Part shown: positions 42,278-50,763 of the stretch, in pieces
Position numbering within the stretch: position 1 is the first letter of the stretch
Layout: every line of letters starts with the position of its first letter
Assembly: GCF_016583835.1 (NCBI RefSeq)
Contig: NZ_NRRW01000027.1
Span: 1-51,966 of the forward strand
Source: Thiococcus pfennigii
Lineage (GTDB): Bacteria; Pseudomonadota; Gammaproteobacteria; Chromatiales; Chromatiaceae
Direction of reading: 5' to 3'
DNA length: 51,966 bases
Made by a program: the position numbers and the translations under genes
Notes under the pieces: generated by a model
What the model saw: only the letters and a program-made list of their open reading frames with translations
Told to the model about the DNA's origin: nothing
Database searches by the model: none

Positions 42278-42487
42278 TCAGAGTTCCTTGATCTGCATCA
42301 CTTCGTCCTGCTTGATCAGGACGTCGTGACCGTCGATGTCTTTGTAGCGGTACATGCCCGTGTCTTCATCGAGCTTGGGCTTGCCTTGGGTCTTGATCTC
42401 CTGGCCGCTCTCGGTGGTCACCATGTAGTGGGAACCGCAGGCCGAGAGCGCGACGGCGCAGACCATGAGGACGAGGATCTTCTTCAT
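42278..42487 (-). CDS. YgdI/YgdR-family lipoprotein
   Basis: A 69-residue lipoprotein: signal peptide MKKILVLMVCAVALSAC with lipobox LSAC, then the YgdI/YgdR fold signature (HYMVTTESGQEIKTQGKPKL; YRYKDIDGHDVLIKQDEV). These small SH3-like beta-barrel lipoproteins are common in enterobacteria and their role is not established. GGAGAGCAGC lies ahead of the ATG. It stands alone between relA and pldA on the same strand. Confidence 0.92.
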   Translation of the reverse strand: MKKILVLMVCAVALSACGSHYMVTTESGQEIKTQGKPKLDEDTGMYRYKDIDGHDVLIKQDEVMQIKEL

Positions 42488-42709
42488 CTGCTGCTCTCCC
42501 GATGTTGGATGGATACGAGGGTCGCGTTCGAGGATCGGGCGATCGGCCGTGCCGTCCGCGAGCGAGGCCCCGGATCGCCGACTCGAGTCGGCGCCCGGGA
42601 GGTACGGCGCGTCGCGCGATCGACGCCGCCGGTGCCAAGGGTCACCCGCGGCGCGCCCAGCGAATAAAGATACAACCGTTGGCCCAGACGGTCTCCCGGT
42701 CGCAGGTCC

Positions 42710-44932
42710 TCAGTAGGCTCGGCGCACGTCGAGGACGTCCGGGATCTGATTGAGTTTCAGCAGCAGGCCAACGAGCTGCTCGTGGTCGCGGACCTCGATC
42801 GTGAAGCGCAGGCTGGCGGTATCGTGGCGCCGGTCGGAGCTGCTCGTGACGCCGACCACATCGACGTCGACATCCGAGAGGATCGATGAGATGTCGCGCA
42901 ACAGCCCTTTGCGGTCGGCGGCCAAGACCTGGATGTCGACCGGGTAGCTGGCGTCGTGCGGCTGGTCGCTCCAGCGTACCCGGATCAACCGCTCCATCTC
43001 GCTCGCTGGCAGGTTGCGCACGTTCGAGCAGTCGCGGCGGTGGATCGTGACGCCGCGGCCACGGGTGACGAACCCGACGATCGGGTCATGCGGCACCGGC
43101 TTGCAGCAGTGGGCCATCTGCGTCAGCAGGTCGTCGACCCCCTCGACGATGACCTCGGCGTGCCCGGCCCCGGCGCGTCCCTTGGTCCTGGCCGGCGGCG
43201 TGGGTGGATGCTCGGGCTCGCGACGCTCCTCCACGCGCGGCTCGCCGATCTGGCGGGCGACGACGCCGACGGCCAGGTCGCCGCGGCCGATCGCGGCCAG
43301 GACGTCGTCGCCCGTCTGGAGGTTGAAGCGCCCGGCGAGTTGTTCGAATTGCGGTTTCTCGACGATCCCCAGGCGCAGGAGCTCCTTCTCGAGGGCCGCA
43401 CGGCCCTGCGTCAGGTGCTGGGCGAAGTCCTGCTGCTTGAACCATTGGCGTACCCGATTGCGGGCCTTGGCCGTCTTGAGATAGCCATGGTGGGTGCTCA
43501 GCCAGTCGCGGCTCGGGGCGGCGTTCTTGTGGGTCAGGATCTCGACCATCTGGCCGCTGCGCAGGACATGGGTCAGCGGCACGATCCGCCCGTCGACCCT
43601 CGCGCCGCGGCAGTGGTGACCGATCTGGGAGTGGATCGCATAGGCGAAGTCGAGCGGAGTGGCCCCCTTCGGCAGTTCGATGACCTTGGCCTGCGGGGTC
43701 AGTACATAGACGTGGCTCGGCTCGAGTTCGGCGCTGAAGCGCTCGAGGATATCGCCGCCGTCTTCGCCCTCGTTCTTCAGCTCGAGCCAGTGGCGCATCC
43801 AGGTCACGCGACGCTGGATCTCCGAGTCGTGCGTCTTGCTCTCCTTGTAGGCCCAGTGGGCGGCGACGCCGAACTCGGCGTGGCGATGCATGTCCCAGGT
43901 GCGGATCTGGACCTCGAGGGGCTTGTCCTCCGGGCCGATGACGGCCGTGTGCAGGGACTGGTACATGTTGCCCTTGGGCGTGGCGATGTAGTCGTCGAAC
44001 TCCTTCGGGATGTGCCGCCAGAGCCCGTGGACGATGCCGAGGGCCGCGTAGCAGTCGGCGACGTCGTCGACGAGGACCCGCACCGCGCGCAGGTCGAAGA
44101 TCTGCTCGATATCGAGCCCTTTGCGCTGCATCTTGCGCCAGATGCTGTAGATGTGCTTCGGCCGTCCGGTGATCTCGGCGCGGATGCCGGCCTCGGCGAA
44201 CTTCTCGCGCAACGTCGCGATGACATTCGCGATGTAGGCCTCGCGCGCGGCGCGCCGCCCGTCGAGGAGGCGCGCGATGCGCTGATATTCGGTGGGCTCC
44301 AGATAGCGCAGGGCCAGGTCCTCGAGCTCCCACTTGATCTGCCAGATGCCGAGCCGGTTGGCGAGTGGTGCGAAGATTCGCTGGGTGTCGAGGGCGAGCT
44401 TGCGCTGGCGGGTCTCGTCGAGCGTGCGGATCGTGCGCATCAGCTGGAGCCGCTCGGCGAGGACGATCAGGACGACGCGCACGTCCTCGGCGATCCCGAG
44501 CAGCAGGCGGCGCAGGTTTTCCTCGTGCTGGGCCAGGTCCTTGGCGGCGATGACGGCGTCGACGTTGGCGATCTGGTCGATGCGCGCGAGGTCGCCGACC
44601 ATCCGCGCCACCGCGGCGCCGAAGCGTCCCTCGATCAGGCCCTCGGTGACCCCGGCCTGCTCGAGGCTGCCGTTGAGCAGGGCGCCGATCAGGGTCGCGC
44701 GGTCGAGACGCAGCTGCACGAGGATGTCGGCGGTCGAGAGCAGGTGGCGCACCAGGCTCTCGCCGGTCTCGAGCACGAGGCCGCTACGATGCCGGGCGAG
44801 GAGCGCGCAGGCCCCGGCGATCTGCTTGCGGTCCTCCACCGGGTACAGCGGGGCGAGGCTGTCGAGCCAGTGGCGGATCAGCGTCTCGTCGTCGGCGTCG
44901 TCGTGCGGGAGGCTGTAGGTGGTCGTGACCAT
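42710..44932 (-). CDS. relA: (p)ppGpp synthetase RelA
   Basis: A 740-residue RelA/SpoT homologue. The N-terminal HD region has lost the hydrolase residues (the expected LLHD is LLNG), so it is a RelA-type synthetase and not bifunctional SpoT. The synthetase domain (about 235-375) has GRPKHIYSIWRKM, FDLRAVRVLVDD and the YQSLHT motif. TGS follows (about 405-465, SHVYVLTPQAKVIELPKGAT), then the zinc-finger/RIS region with HCCKP and HRRDC, and an ACT domain (about 662-740). It acts at starved ribosomes, making (p)ppGpp from GTP or GDP and ATP. The start at 44932 has no strong ribosome site. Confidence 0.93.
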   Translation of the reverse strand: MVTTTYSLPHDDADDETLIRHWLDSLAPLYPVEDRKQIAGACALLARHRSGLVLETGESLVRHLLSTADILVQLRLDRATLIGALLNGSLEQAGVTEGLIEGRFGAAVARMVGDLARIDQIANVDAVIAAKDLAQHEENLRRLLLGIAEDVRVVLIVLAERLQLMRTIRTLDETRQRKLALDTQRIFAPLANRLGIWQIKWELEDLALRYLEPTEYQRIARLLDGRRAAREAYIANVIATLREKFAEAGIRAEITGRPKHIYSIWRKMQRKGLDIEQIFDLRAVRVLVDDVADCYAALGIVHGLWRHIPKEFDDYIATPKGNMYQSLHTAVIGPEDKPLEVQIRTWDMHRHAEFGVAAHWAYKESKTHDSEIQRRVTWMRHWLELKNEGEDGGDILERFSAELEPSHVYVLTPQAKVIELPKGATPLDFAYAIHSQIGHHCRGARVDGRIVPLTHVLRSGQMVEILTHKNAAPSRDWLSTHHGYLKTAKARNRVRQWFKQQDFAQHLTQGRAALEKELLRLGIVEKPQFEQLAGRFNLQTGDDVLAAIGRGDLAVGVVARQIGEPRVEERREPEHPPTPPARTKGRAGAGHAEVIVEGVDDLLTQMAHCCKPVPHDPIVGFVTRGRGVTIHRRDCSNVRNLPASEMERLIRVRWSDQPHDASYPVDIQVLAADRKGLLRDISSILSDVDVDVVGVTSSSDRRHDTASLRFTIEVRDHEQLVGLLLKLNQIPDVLDVRRAY

Positions 44933-45110
44933 GGTTACGAACGACTCGAGAATGGGCGGTGCAACTCGGCCCCCGAAGCGGTGCGGCCTTCGAATGACGT
45001 GCCCCAGGGCCGCCGCGATCCTCGCGCGGTAGGGGCCCGTTTGGATCCGATACGGGGCGGTGTCATGTCGGGTCAGGGAGGCGCGGCGCGCCCGGCCGTC
45101 GGGAGGCGCC

Positions 45111-46352
45111 TCACTCGAGCAGGTAGCTGACCAGGCCGTCGGCCAGCTTGGGCTCGAACCAGGTCGACTTCGGTGGCATCAGGGCGCCGGCGTCGGCGAC
45201 GGCCATCAGGTCCTCGACCCGGGTCGCGAACAGGGTGAAGGCGAGGCGCATCTCGCCGCTGTCGACGCGCGCGGTCAGGCCGGCCAGGCCACGGCTGCCG
45301 CCGACGAAGTCGATGCGTTCGTCGCGGCGCGGGTCGGCGATGCCGAGGACCGGCCCGATCAGGTGATCCTGGAGCAGGCTGACATCGAGGCGCGCGACCG
45401 GATCGTCCGTGGGGATGCGCTCGGCGCCGATCGCGAGCAGGTACCAGGCGCCGTCGAGGTAGAGGCCGAACTCGCCGGGGCGCACGGGCCGCACCGGCGC
45501 CCCGCTCGGCGTGACCCTGAACACCTCGCCGACCCGGCGCAGGAAGGTCTCGGTATCGAGCCCGTTGAGATCGCGCACGACGCGGTTGTAGTCGAGGACC
45601 TGCATCTGGGTGTGCGGAAAGGTCACCGCGAGAAAGTGGTCGGCCGCCGTCTCGGCCGCCTGCCCGGACGAGGCGGCGCGGCGGCTGGCGGCGACGCGAG
45701 CCGCCGCCGCGCAGCGGTGATGTCCGTCGGCGACGTAGAGGGCCGGCAGGGCCTCGAAGGCGGCGGTCAACGCGGCGATCGACGTCGCATCGGCGATCGA
45801 CCAGAGCTCGTGGCGCACCGCGTCCTCGCGCGTGATATCGACCTCGGGCGCATCGCGGGTCACCGCCGCGAGCCGCCCGTCGATCGCCGCCGTGCTCGGG
45901 TGCACGAGGAAGACGGGGCCGGTCTGGGCGGCGAGGGCCTCGATCTGGCGGACCCGATCGTCTTCCTTGACCGGTCGGGTCAGCTCGTGGCGGCGGATGC
46001 GGTTCGCCTCGTAGGCGGCCACGGAGGCCGCGACGACCAGGCCGGTCTGGCGATGGGCGCCCATCGTCAGGCGGTAGACGTAGTAGCGCGGCTCGGGGTC
46101 GCGCACCAGGATGCCCTCGTCGACCATGGTCGCCAGGTTGGCCCGGGCCCGCTCGTAGACGGCGGCGTCGTAGGGATCGGTCCCCTCGGGCAGGTCGACC
46201 TCGGGGCGCGAGATGTGCAGAAAGCTCCAGGGACGCCCGGCGACCATCGCCCGCGCCTCGGCGCTGCTCATCACGTCGTAGGGCGGGGCGGCCACCTCGG
46301 CGGCCCGCCCCGGGGCTGGCCTGAGGCCGGCGAAGGGCTTGATCAGCGACAT
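45111..46352 (-). CDS. DUF1015-family protein
   Basis: The 413-residue cytoplasmic protein fits DUF1015: the opening IKPFAGLRPAPGRAAEVAAP and PPYDVMSSAEARAM, RHELTRPVKEDDRVRQIEAL in the middle, the conserved ADGHHRCAAAAR near residue 205, and FVGGSRGLAGL and PPKSTWFEPKL near the end. Distant similarity to ParB/SerK-type phosphotransferases has been noted for this family; no reaction is proven here. In many bacteria it neighbours serine or phosphoserine genes, but not here. The start at 46352 coincides with MSLIKPF, the usual beginning. Confidence 0.9.
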   Translation of the reverse strand: MSLIKPFAGLRPAPGRAAEVAAPPYDVMSSAEARAMVAGRPWSFLHISRPEVDLPEGTDPYDAAVYERARANLATMVDEGILVRDPEPRYYVYRLTMGAHRQTGLVVAASVAAYEANRIRRHELTRPVKEDDRVRQIEALAAQTGPVFLVHPSTAAIDGRLAAVTRDAPEVDITREDAVRHELWSIADATSIAALTAAFEALPALYVADGHHRCAAAARVAASRRAASSGQAAETAADHFLAVTFPHTQMQVLDYNRVVRDLNGLDTETFLRRVGEVFRVTPSGAPVRPVRPGEFGLYLDGAWYLLAIGAERIPTDDPVARLDVSLLQDHLIGPVLGIADPRRDERIDFVGGSRGLAGLTARVDSGEMRLAFTLFATRVEDLMAVADAGALMPPKSTWFEPKLADGLVSYLLE

Positions 46353-46509
46353 GCTCCTGGCTTCCCGTGCGAGTTGAGACGATGGACGGGGGACCGCCCG
46401 GCCCGGCAGACCCATTGGCGACGCCCGCCGCAGTGCGGGTACCGCTGCCCCCTGACCGGCCCTGGCCCCCGATGTTACCAGAAGCCCGCGACCGCCCGCA
46501 GGCAAGTGC

Positions 46510-46519
46510 ACCGCCGTCA
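46510..46519 (+). repeat. Flanking direct repeat, left
   Basis: ACCGCCGTCA, repeated exactly at 46838-46847 just outside the other end of element B copy 2. Probable target duplication. Confidence 0.5.
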
Positions 46520-46837
46520 CACGACGGATCTGTTCTGATCCGCTGGGGGCCGACGAGGCTTACCGGCGGACTCCGCCAGCGTTGCCTGGGCCGATGGCAC
46601 GGCCCGTAGGTCGGGTTAGGCGCGCCGGCACGGCGGTCGCCAACAAAGAACAGCCCTGCGCGCGCCGTAACCCGACAGCGGCCTTGCTCGGAGCCGCGTT
46701 GCCGGCTGTCGGGTTACGCACTGCGGGGCTGACCCGACCGAGTGTGCCGCGCGGTCATCGGCACGGCGCACCCGGTCGAGGATCGACCGCCACCCCTGCG
46801 CCCTCAGCGAAAAAGGCCGCAGAACGGATCAGCCCTG
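46520..46837 (-). mobile_element. MITE-like element B, copy 2 (318 bp, one internal module)
   Basis: Read on the minus strand it starts CAGGGCTGATCCGTTCTGCG exactly as the 12.3-kb copy and ends GCGGATCAGAACAGATCCG. The interior carries one GTAACCCGAC..CTAACCCGACC module. Exact 10-base direct repeats (ACCGCCGTCA) flank it. The right-hand flanking repeat contains the stop codon of ybbP (46845-46847), so the element lies flush against that gene. Confidence 0.75.
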
Positions 46838-46847
46838 ACCGCCGTCA
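46838..46847 (+). repeat. Flanking direct repeat, right, including the ybbP stop
   Basis: Exact second copy of ACCGCCGTCA. On the minus strand it begins with the TGA that ends ybbP. Confidence 0.5.
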
Positions 46848-49334
46848 GCCATCCTCGCGCAGGGCCGGCAGCGGCGGGCGCACGAGGAACGGATACGCGG
46901 CCAGCGTCCCGGCCAGGCCGATCGCGAGCGCGCTGCCGAGGGCACCGCCGAGCCACAGCCAGGGGTTGGGTGCGAACTCGAGGTCGAAGACCTGGCGGGC
47001 CAGGACGAAGCCCGTCGCCTCGGCCGCGAGCGCCGCGATCGCACCGGCCAGCAGCCCGGCGAGGGTGAACTCGACGGCCAGGCTCGCGAGGAGTTGGGCT
47101 CGGCCGGCGCCCAGGGTGCGCAGGACGCCGTGTTCGGCGCGCCGCTCGGCGACGCTCGCCTGGATGCCCGCGTACATCACGAGGAGGCCGGCGGCGAGGG
47201 TGAACAGGAAGACGTACTCGACGGCCCAGGCGCCACGCTCGATGACCCGGCGCACCTGCTCGAGGATCGCGACCACGTCGATCAGGGTCACGCTCGGGAA
47301 GGCCCGCACCAATTCGGGGAGCAGGGACTCACGGTCCGGGGGCAGGTAGAGGCTCGTGATGTAGGTCGCCGCCTCATCGCCGAGCAGCGACGGTGTGGCG
47401 ATCACGAAGAAGTTGACGTTGAAGCTGTCCCAGCGGACCTCGCGCAGGCTCGTGACCGGTGCGCTGACCTCGCGCCCCGAGACCCAGAAGGTGAGTTCGT
47501 CGCCGAGCGCGATCCCGAGCGTCTCGGCGATCCCGCGCTCGACCGAGAACTGCGGCGGCGCCTCGGCGTCCGCCCACCAGTCTCCGGCGACGATGCGGTT
47601 GTCGGCCTGCGGGCGTTCGGCGTGGCTCAGGTTGAACTCGCGCGTCGCGAGCCGCCGGGCGCGCTCGTCCGGGTAGGCATCGGGGTCGACGGGGCGCCCG
47701 GCGATCGCGGTCAGCCGGCCGCGGATCATCGGGAAGAGGCCCGAGTCGGCGATCTCGTGCTCGGCGAGGAAGCCGCGCAGGGCCGCGACCTCGTCGGGCT
47801 GGATGTTGACGAGGAAGCGGTTCGGCGCCCCCTCGGGCAGGCTCTGCTCCCAGGCGCTCATCAGGTCGACGCGCACGACCGCGAGCAGCAGCAGCGCCAG
47901 GATGCCGAGCCCGAAACCGGTGATCTGGAACAGCGCGGCGCTCGGGCGGCGGGTCAGCCCGGCGAGGCCGAGCCGCCAGACCCCGCGGGCGCGGTGCGAG
48001 AGGCCCCGCGCGAGGCGCACGGCGAGGGCGACGAGCAGGGCCAGGGTCATGACCGTTGCGGCGACCCCGGCCAGGAGCTTCCAGGCGAGCTGCGGGTCGT
48101 CGGCCTGCCAGAAGACGAGCAGGGCGAGCGCGGCCGCGGCGGCGCCCAGGGCCAGCGCCGCCGACAGGCGCGGTGCCCCGAGGTCGCGGCGCAGCACGCG
48201 CAGCGGTGGCACCCGGGCGAGTTGCAGGAGCGGCGGCAGCGCGAAGCCGAGCAGCGCGACCAGGCCCGTGCCGACGCCGACGGCGATCGGGCGCACCGAC
48301 GGCGGCGGCAGGTCGGCCGTGAAGAGCCCGGCGAGGAGCGCGGCCAGGCCGAACTGGGCGAGAAAGCCGAGCAGGCTGCCGAGGAGGCCGGCGGCGAGCC
48401 CGAAGGCAATCAGGCGCAGCACGAAGATCCGCGTCAGCAGGTGGCGCGGTGCCCCGAGGCAGCGCATCACGGCCACCGCGTCGGTCTGGCGCTCGACCAT
48501 CCGCCGGCTGGCGAGCGCGATCGCCGCACCGGCCACCAGCAGGGTCGCGAGCGCCGCCAGGTGCAGGAAACTCGAGGCCCGCGCGATCGAACCCTCGAAC
48601 TCGGGGCGCGCCTCGCGCGCATCGAGGAATTCGGCGTTGGCCGGCAGGCGCGTCGCCGCCCAGGCGCGGAACTCGGCGATGGCGGCCTCGTCGCCGGCGA
48701 CGAGCAGGCGGTAGTGGACCCGGCTCATCGGCGTGACCAGGCCCGTCGCCGGGACGTCGGCGGTGCCGATCAGGACCCGGGGGGCGACTGCGAAGGGGCC
48801 GTCGGCGCGGTCGGGTTCGTAGTCGAGGAGGCGCTCGATGACGAACTCGCTCTCGCCGAGGCGCAGCCGATCCCCGGGGGCCGCAGCGAGCAGGTACAGG
48901 AGGCGCGGCTCGACCCAGGCGTTGCCGGGGGTCGGGCCGGTCGTGGCGGGCTCGACTGGTGCCTCGGCGTCGGTGCGGGTGCGCAGCTGTCCACGCAGCG
49001 GGTAGGCCGGGTCGGCGGCCTTGACCTCGACGAGTTGGGTCCTCTCGCCGCGCGCGGCGACGCTCGGGAACTCCAGCGTGCGGGCGGTTGCCAGCCCGAG
49101 CGCGGCGGCCTCCTCGACGAGTTCGCCGGCCGGCGGCGAGGAGGCCTGGATGACCAGGTCGGCGGCGATCAGCTCGCCGCCCTGACGGGCCATCGCGCCC
49201 TCGACGCGATCGGTGAAGAAGCCGACGGCCGTGATCGCGGCGACCGTGAGGACGACGGCGGCGGCCAGCAGCGAGAGCTCGCCGCTGCGCCAATCGCGGC
49301 GCAGCAGCCGCAGCGTGATGCGCCAGGCCGTCAT
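46845..49334 (-). CDS. ybbP: ABC transporter permease YbbP (FtsX family)
   Basis: An 829-residue permease of the MacB/FtsX superfamily. It has an N-terminal helix (LSLLAAAVVLTVAAITAVGF), a large periplasmic MacB-like domain, four helices in the middle (LAALATLLVAGAAIALASRR; ALGLFTADL-type region; several Leu/Ala-rich helices) and a second periplasmic domain before the final helices (FTLAAGLLVMYAGIQASVAE). The motif AVMRCLGAPRHLLTRIF is the FtsX signature. YbbAP is thought to extract or transfer hydrophobic molecules in partnership with TesA. It overlaps ybbA by four bases. Confidence 0.92.
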   Translation of the reverse strand: MTAWRITLRLLRRDWRSGELSLLAAAVVLTVAAITAVGFFTDRVEGAMARQGGELIAADLVIQASSPPAGELVEEAAALGLATARTLEFPSVAARGERTQLVEVKAADPAYPLRGQLRTRTDAEAPVEPATTGPTPGNAWVEPRLLYLLAAAPGDRLRLGESEFVIERLLDYEPDRADGPFAVAPRVLIGTADVPATGLVTPMSRVHYRLLVAGDEAAIAEFRAWAATRLPANAEFLDAREARPEFEGSIARASSFLHLAALATLLVAGAAIALASRRMVERQTDAVAVMRCLGAPRHLLTRIFVLRLIAFGLAAGLLGSLLGFLAQFGLAALLAGLFTADLPPPSVRPIAVGVGTGLVALLGFALPPLLQLARVPPLRVLRRDLGAPRLSAALALGAAAAALALLVFWQADDPQLAWKLLAGVAATVMTLALLVALAVRLARGLSHRARGVWRLGLAGLTRRPSAALFQITGFGLGILALLLLAVVRVDLMSAWEQSLPEGAPNRFLVNIQPDEVAALRGFLAEHEIADSGLFPMIRGRLTAIAGRPVDPDAYPDERARRLATREFNLSHAERPQADNRIVAGDWWADAEAPPQFSVERGIAETLGIALGDELTFWVSGREVSAPVTSLREVRWDSFNVNFFVIATPSLLGDEAATYITSLYLPPDRESLLPELVRAFPSVTLIDVVAILEQVRRVIERGAWAVEYVFLFTLAAGLLVMYAGIQASVAERRAEHGVLRTLGAGRAQLLASLAVEFTLAGLLAGAIAALAAEATGFVLARQVFDLEFAPNPWLWLGGALGSALAIGLAGTLAAYPFLVRPPLPALREDG

Positions 49335-50020
49335 GCGAGTGGCTCCAGGCGCCCGTCGCGCATCGCCAGGCGCCGGTCGCAACGCTCGGCGAGCGCCGCG
49401 TCGTGGGTGACCAGGACCAGCGCCGCACCCGAGTCGCCACGCAACGCGAGCAGCAGGTCGATGACCTGGCCGCCGGTGGCCGGGTCGAGGTTGCCGGTCG
49501 GCTCGTCGGCGAAGAGGATCGCCGGGGCCGGGGCGAAGGCGCGGGCGATCGCGACGCGCTGCTGCTCGCCGCCCGAGAGTTGCCGCGGGAAGTGTCCGGC
49601 GCGCGCGGCGAGGCCGACCCGCGCCAACGCGTCGGCGGCCACGGCCTGCGCATCGGCATGCCCGCCGAGTTCCAGCGGTAGCAGCACATTCTCCAGGGCG
49701 GTCAGGGTCGGCAGCAGCTGGAAGCTCTGGAAGACGAAACCGACGCGGCCGTTGCGCAGCGCCGCGCGCCCGTCCTCGTCGAGCCCAACCAGGCGCTCGC
49801 CGCAGAGCCAGACCTCGCCGGCGCTGGCCGTGTCGAGGCCGGCGAGCAGGCCGAGGAGCGTCGACTTGCCCGAGCCCGAGGCGCCGAGGATCGCGACCGC
49901 CTCGCCGGCGCGCACGCTCAGCTCGCAGTCGCTCAGTATGGTCAAGCGCCCGCCCGGGCCGTTAACATCCTTACCCAATCCCGTGGCCCGCGAGACGACC
50001 GAGCCGAGCCCTGCTGTCAT
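49331..50020 (-). CDS. ybbA: ABC transporter ATP-binding protein YbbA
   Basis: A 229-residue LolD/MacB-type ATPase: Walker A LGASGSGKST near residue 50, FVFQSFQLLPTLTALENV, signature LSGGEQQR, Walker B ILFADEPTGNLD, and VLVTHD. It drives YbbP. The start at 50020 (minus) shares the CATG of the divergent tesA start, so the two start codons overlap. A later in-frame start could exist (a GTG-type codon near the VVSRAT segment), which would free some promoter space; an earlier ATG at 50041 is also in frame. Confidence 0.9.
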   Translation of the reverse strand: MTAGLGSVVSRATGLGKDVNGPGGRLTILSDCELSVRAGEAVAILGASGSGKSTLLGLLAGLDTASAGEVWLCGERLVGLDEDGRAALRNGRVGFVFQSFQLLPTLTALENVLLPLELGGHADAQAVAADALARVGLAARAGHFPRQLSGGEQQRVAIARAFAPAPAILFADEPTGNLDPATGGQVIDLLLALRGDSGAALVLVTHDAALAERCDRRLAMRDGRLEPLA

Positions 50021-50669
50021 GTTCCGCCTACTCCTGTTCACTGGTGCGTTGCTGTTGGCGCTGATCTCATCCTCGGGCGCGTCCGTCGCGCGCGCCGACC
50101 CGGCCCCCGCGATCCTGGTCCTCGGCGACAGCCTGAGCGCCGGCTATGGCCTAGCGCGCCCGAGCGAGGGCTGGGTGGCCCTGCTCGATGGGCGTCTGCG
50201 CGAGGCCGGGCTCGACTGGCGGGTCGTCAACGCGAGTGTCTCCGGGGAGACGACGGCCGGCGGCCTCACCCGGCTGCCGACCCTGCTCGAGCGTGAACGA
50301 CCGGAGCTGGTCATCGTCCAGCTCGGGGCCAACGACGGGCTGCGTGGCCTGGACCTGGAGCGGATGGCGGCGAATCTGCGGGCCATCATCGAGCGGTCGC
50401 GGGCCGCCGGTGGCCGGGTCCTGCTCGTCGGCAACCGGCTGCCGCCCAACTACGGTGCGGACTACACGGAGCGCTTTCAAGCCGTGTTCAAGACGGTGGC
50501 CGAGGAGACCGGGGCGGCGCTGGTCCCGGCGCTCCTCGCCGGCGTCGCCGAGCGCTGGGAGCTGATGCAGCCCGACGGCGTGCACCCGACGGCCGCCGCC
50601 CAGCCGCAGCTGTTCGAGAACGTCTGGCCGGTGCTGGCCCCGCTCCTCGACGACGTGGGCGCGCGCTGA
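50019..50669 (+). CDS. tesA: Periplasmic esterase/thioesterase TesA (SGNH hydrolase)
   Basis: A 216-residue SGNH/GDSL hydrolase with signal peptide (MFRLLLFTGALLLALISSSG.., cleavage near ARA-DP). The catalytic serine is in LVLGDSLSAGYGL near residue 37, the glycine block in SVSGETTAGG, the asparagine in LGANDGLRG near 108, and the Asp-His pair in DGVHPT near 188. TesA hydrolyses acyl-CoA, lysophospholipids and esters in the periplasm. It is divergent from ybbA-ybbP, the usual partner operon, and its start codon overlaps that of ybbA. Confidence 0.93.
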   Translation: MFRLLLFTGALLLALISSSGASVARADPAPAILVLGDSLSAGYGLARPSEGWVALLDGRLREAGLDWRVVNASVSGETTAGGLTRLPTLLERERPELVIVQLGANDGLRGLDLERMAANLRAIIERSRAAGGRVLLVGNRLPPNYGADYTERFQAVFKTVAEETGAALVPALLAGVAERWELMQPDGVHPTAAAQPQLFENVWPVLAPLLDDVGAR

Positions 50670-50763
50670 CGACCCGGGCGCACGTCCAGCCTACACCAAC
50701 GGCCGGCGATGGCCGCGCCAGAGGGGCGCATCGCTCGACCGATCCGAATCTTTGGGAGTCGCC

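Noticed and set aside
42956-45130. Long plus-strand open frame opposite relA
   Set aside because: It is a mirror of relA, with Asp/Leu/Val-rich composition typical of antisense frames in GC-rich DNA.
47094-50018. Very long open frame on the plus strand opposite ybbP and ybbA
   Set aside because: It mirrors the minus-strand genes, is rich in Arg, Gly and Glu, and shows no domain; in DNA this GC-rich, antisense frames stay open by chance. Only its last part (from 50019) is real, as tesA.
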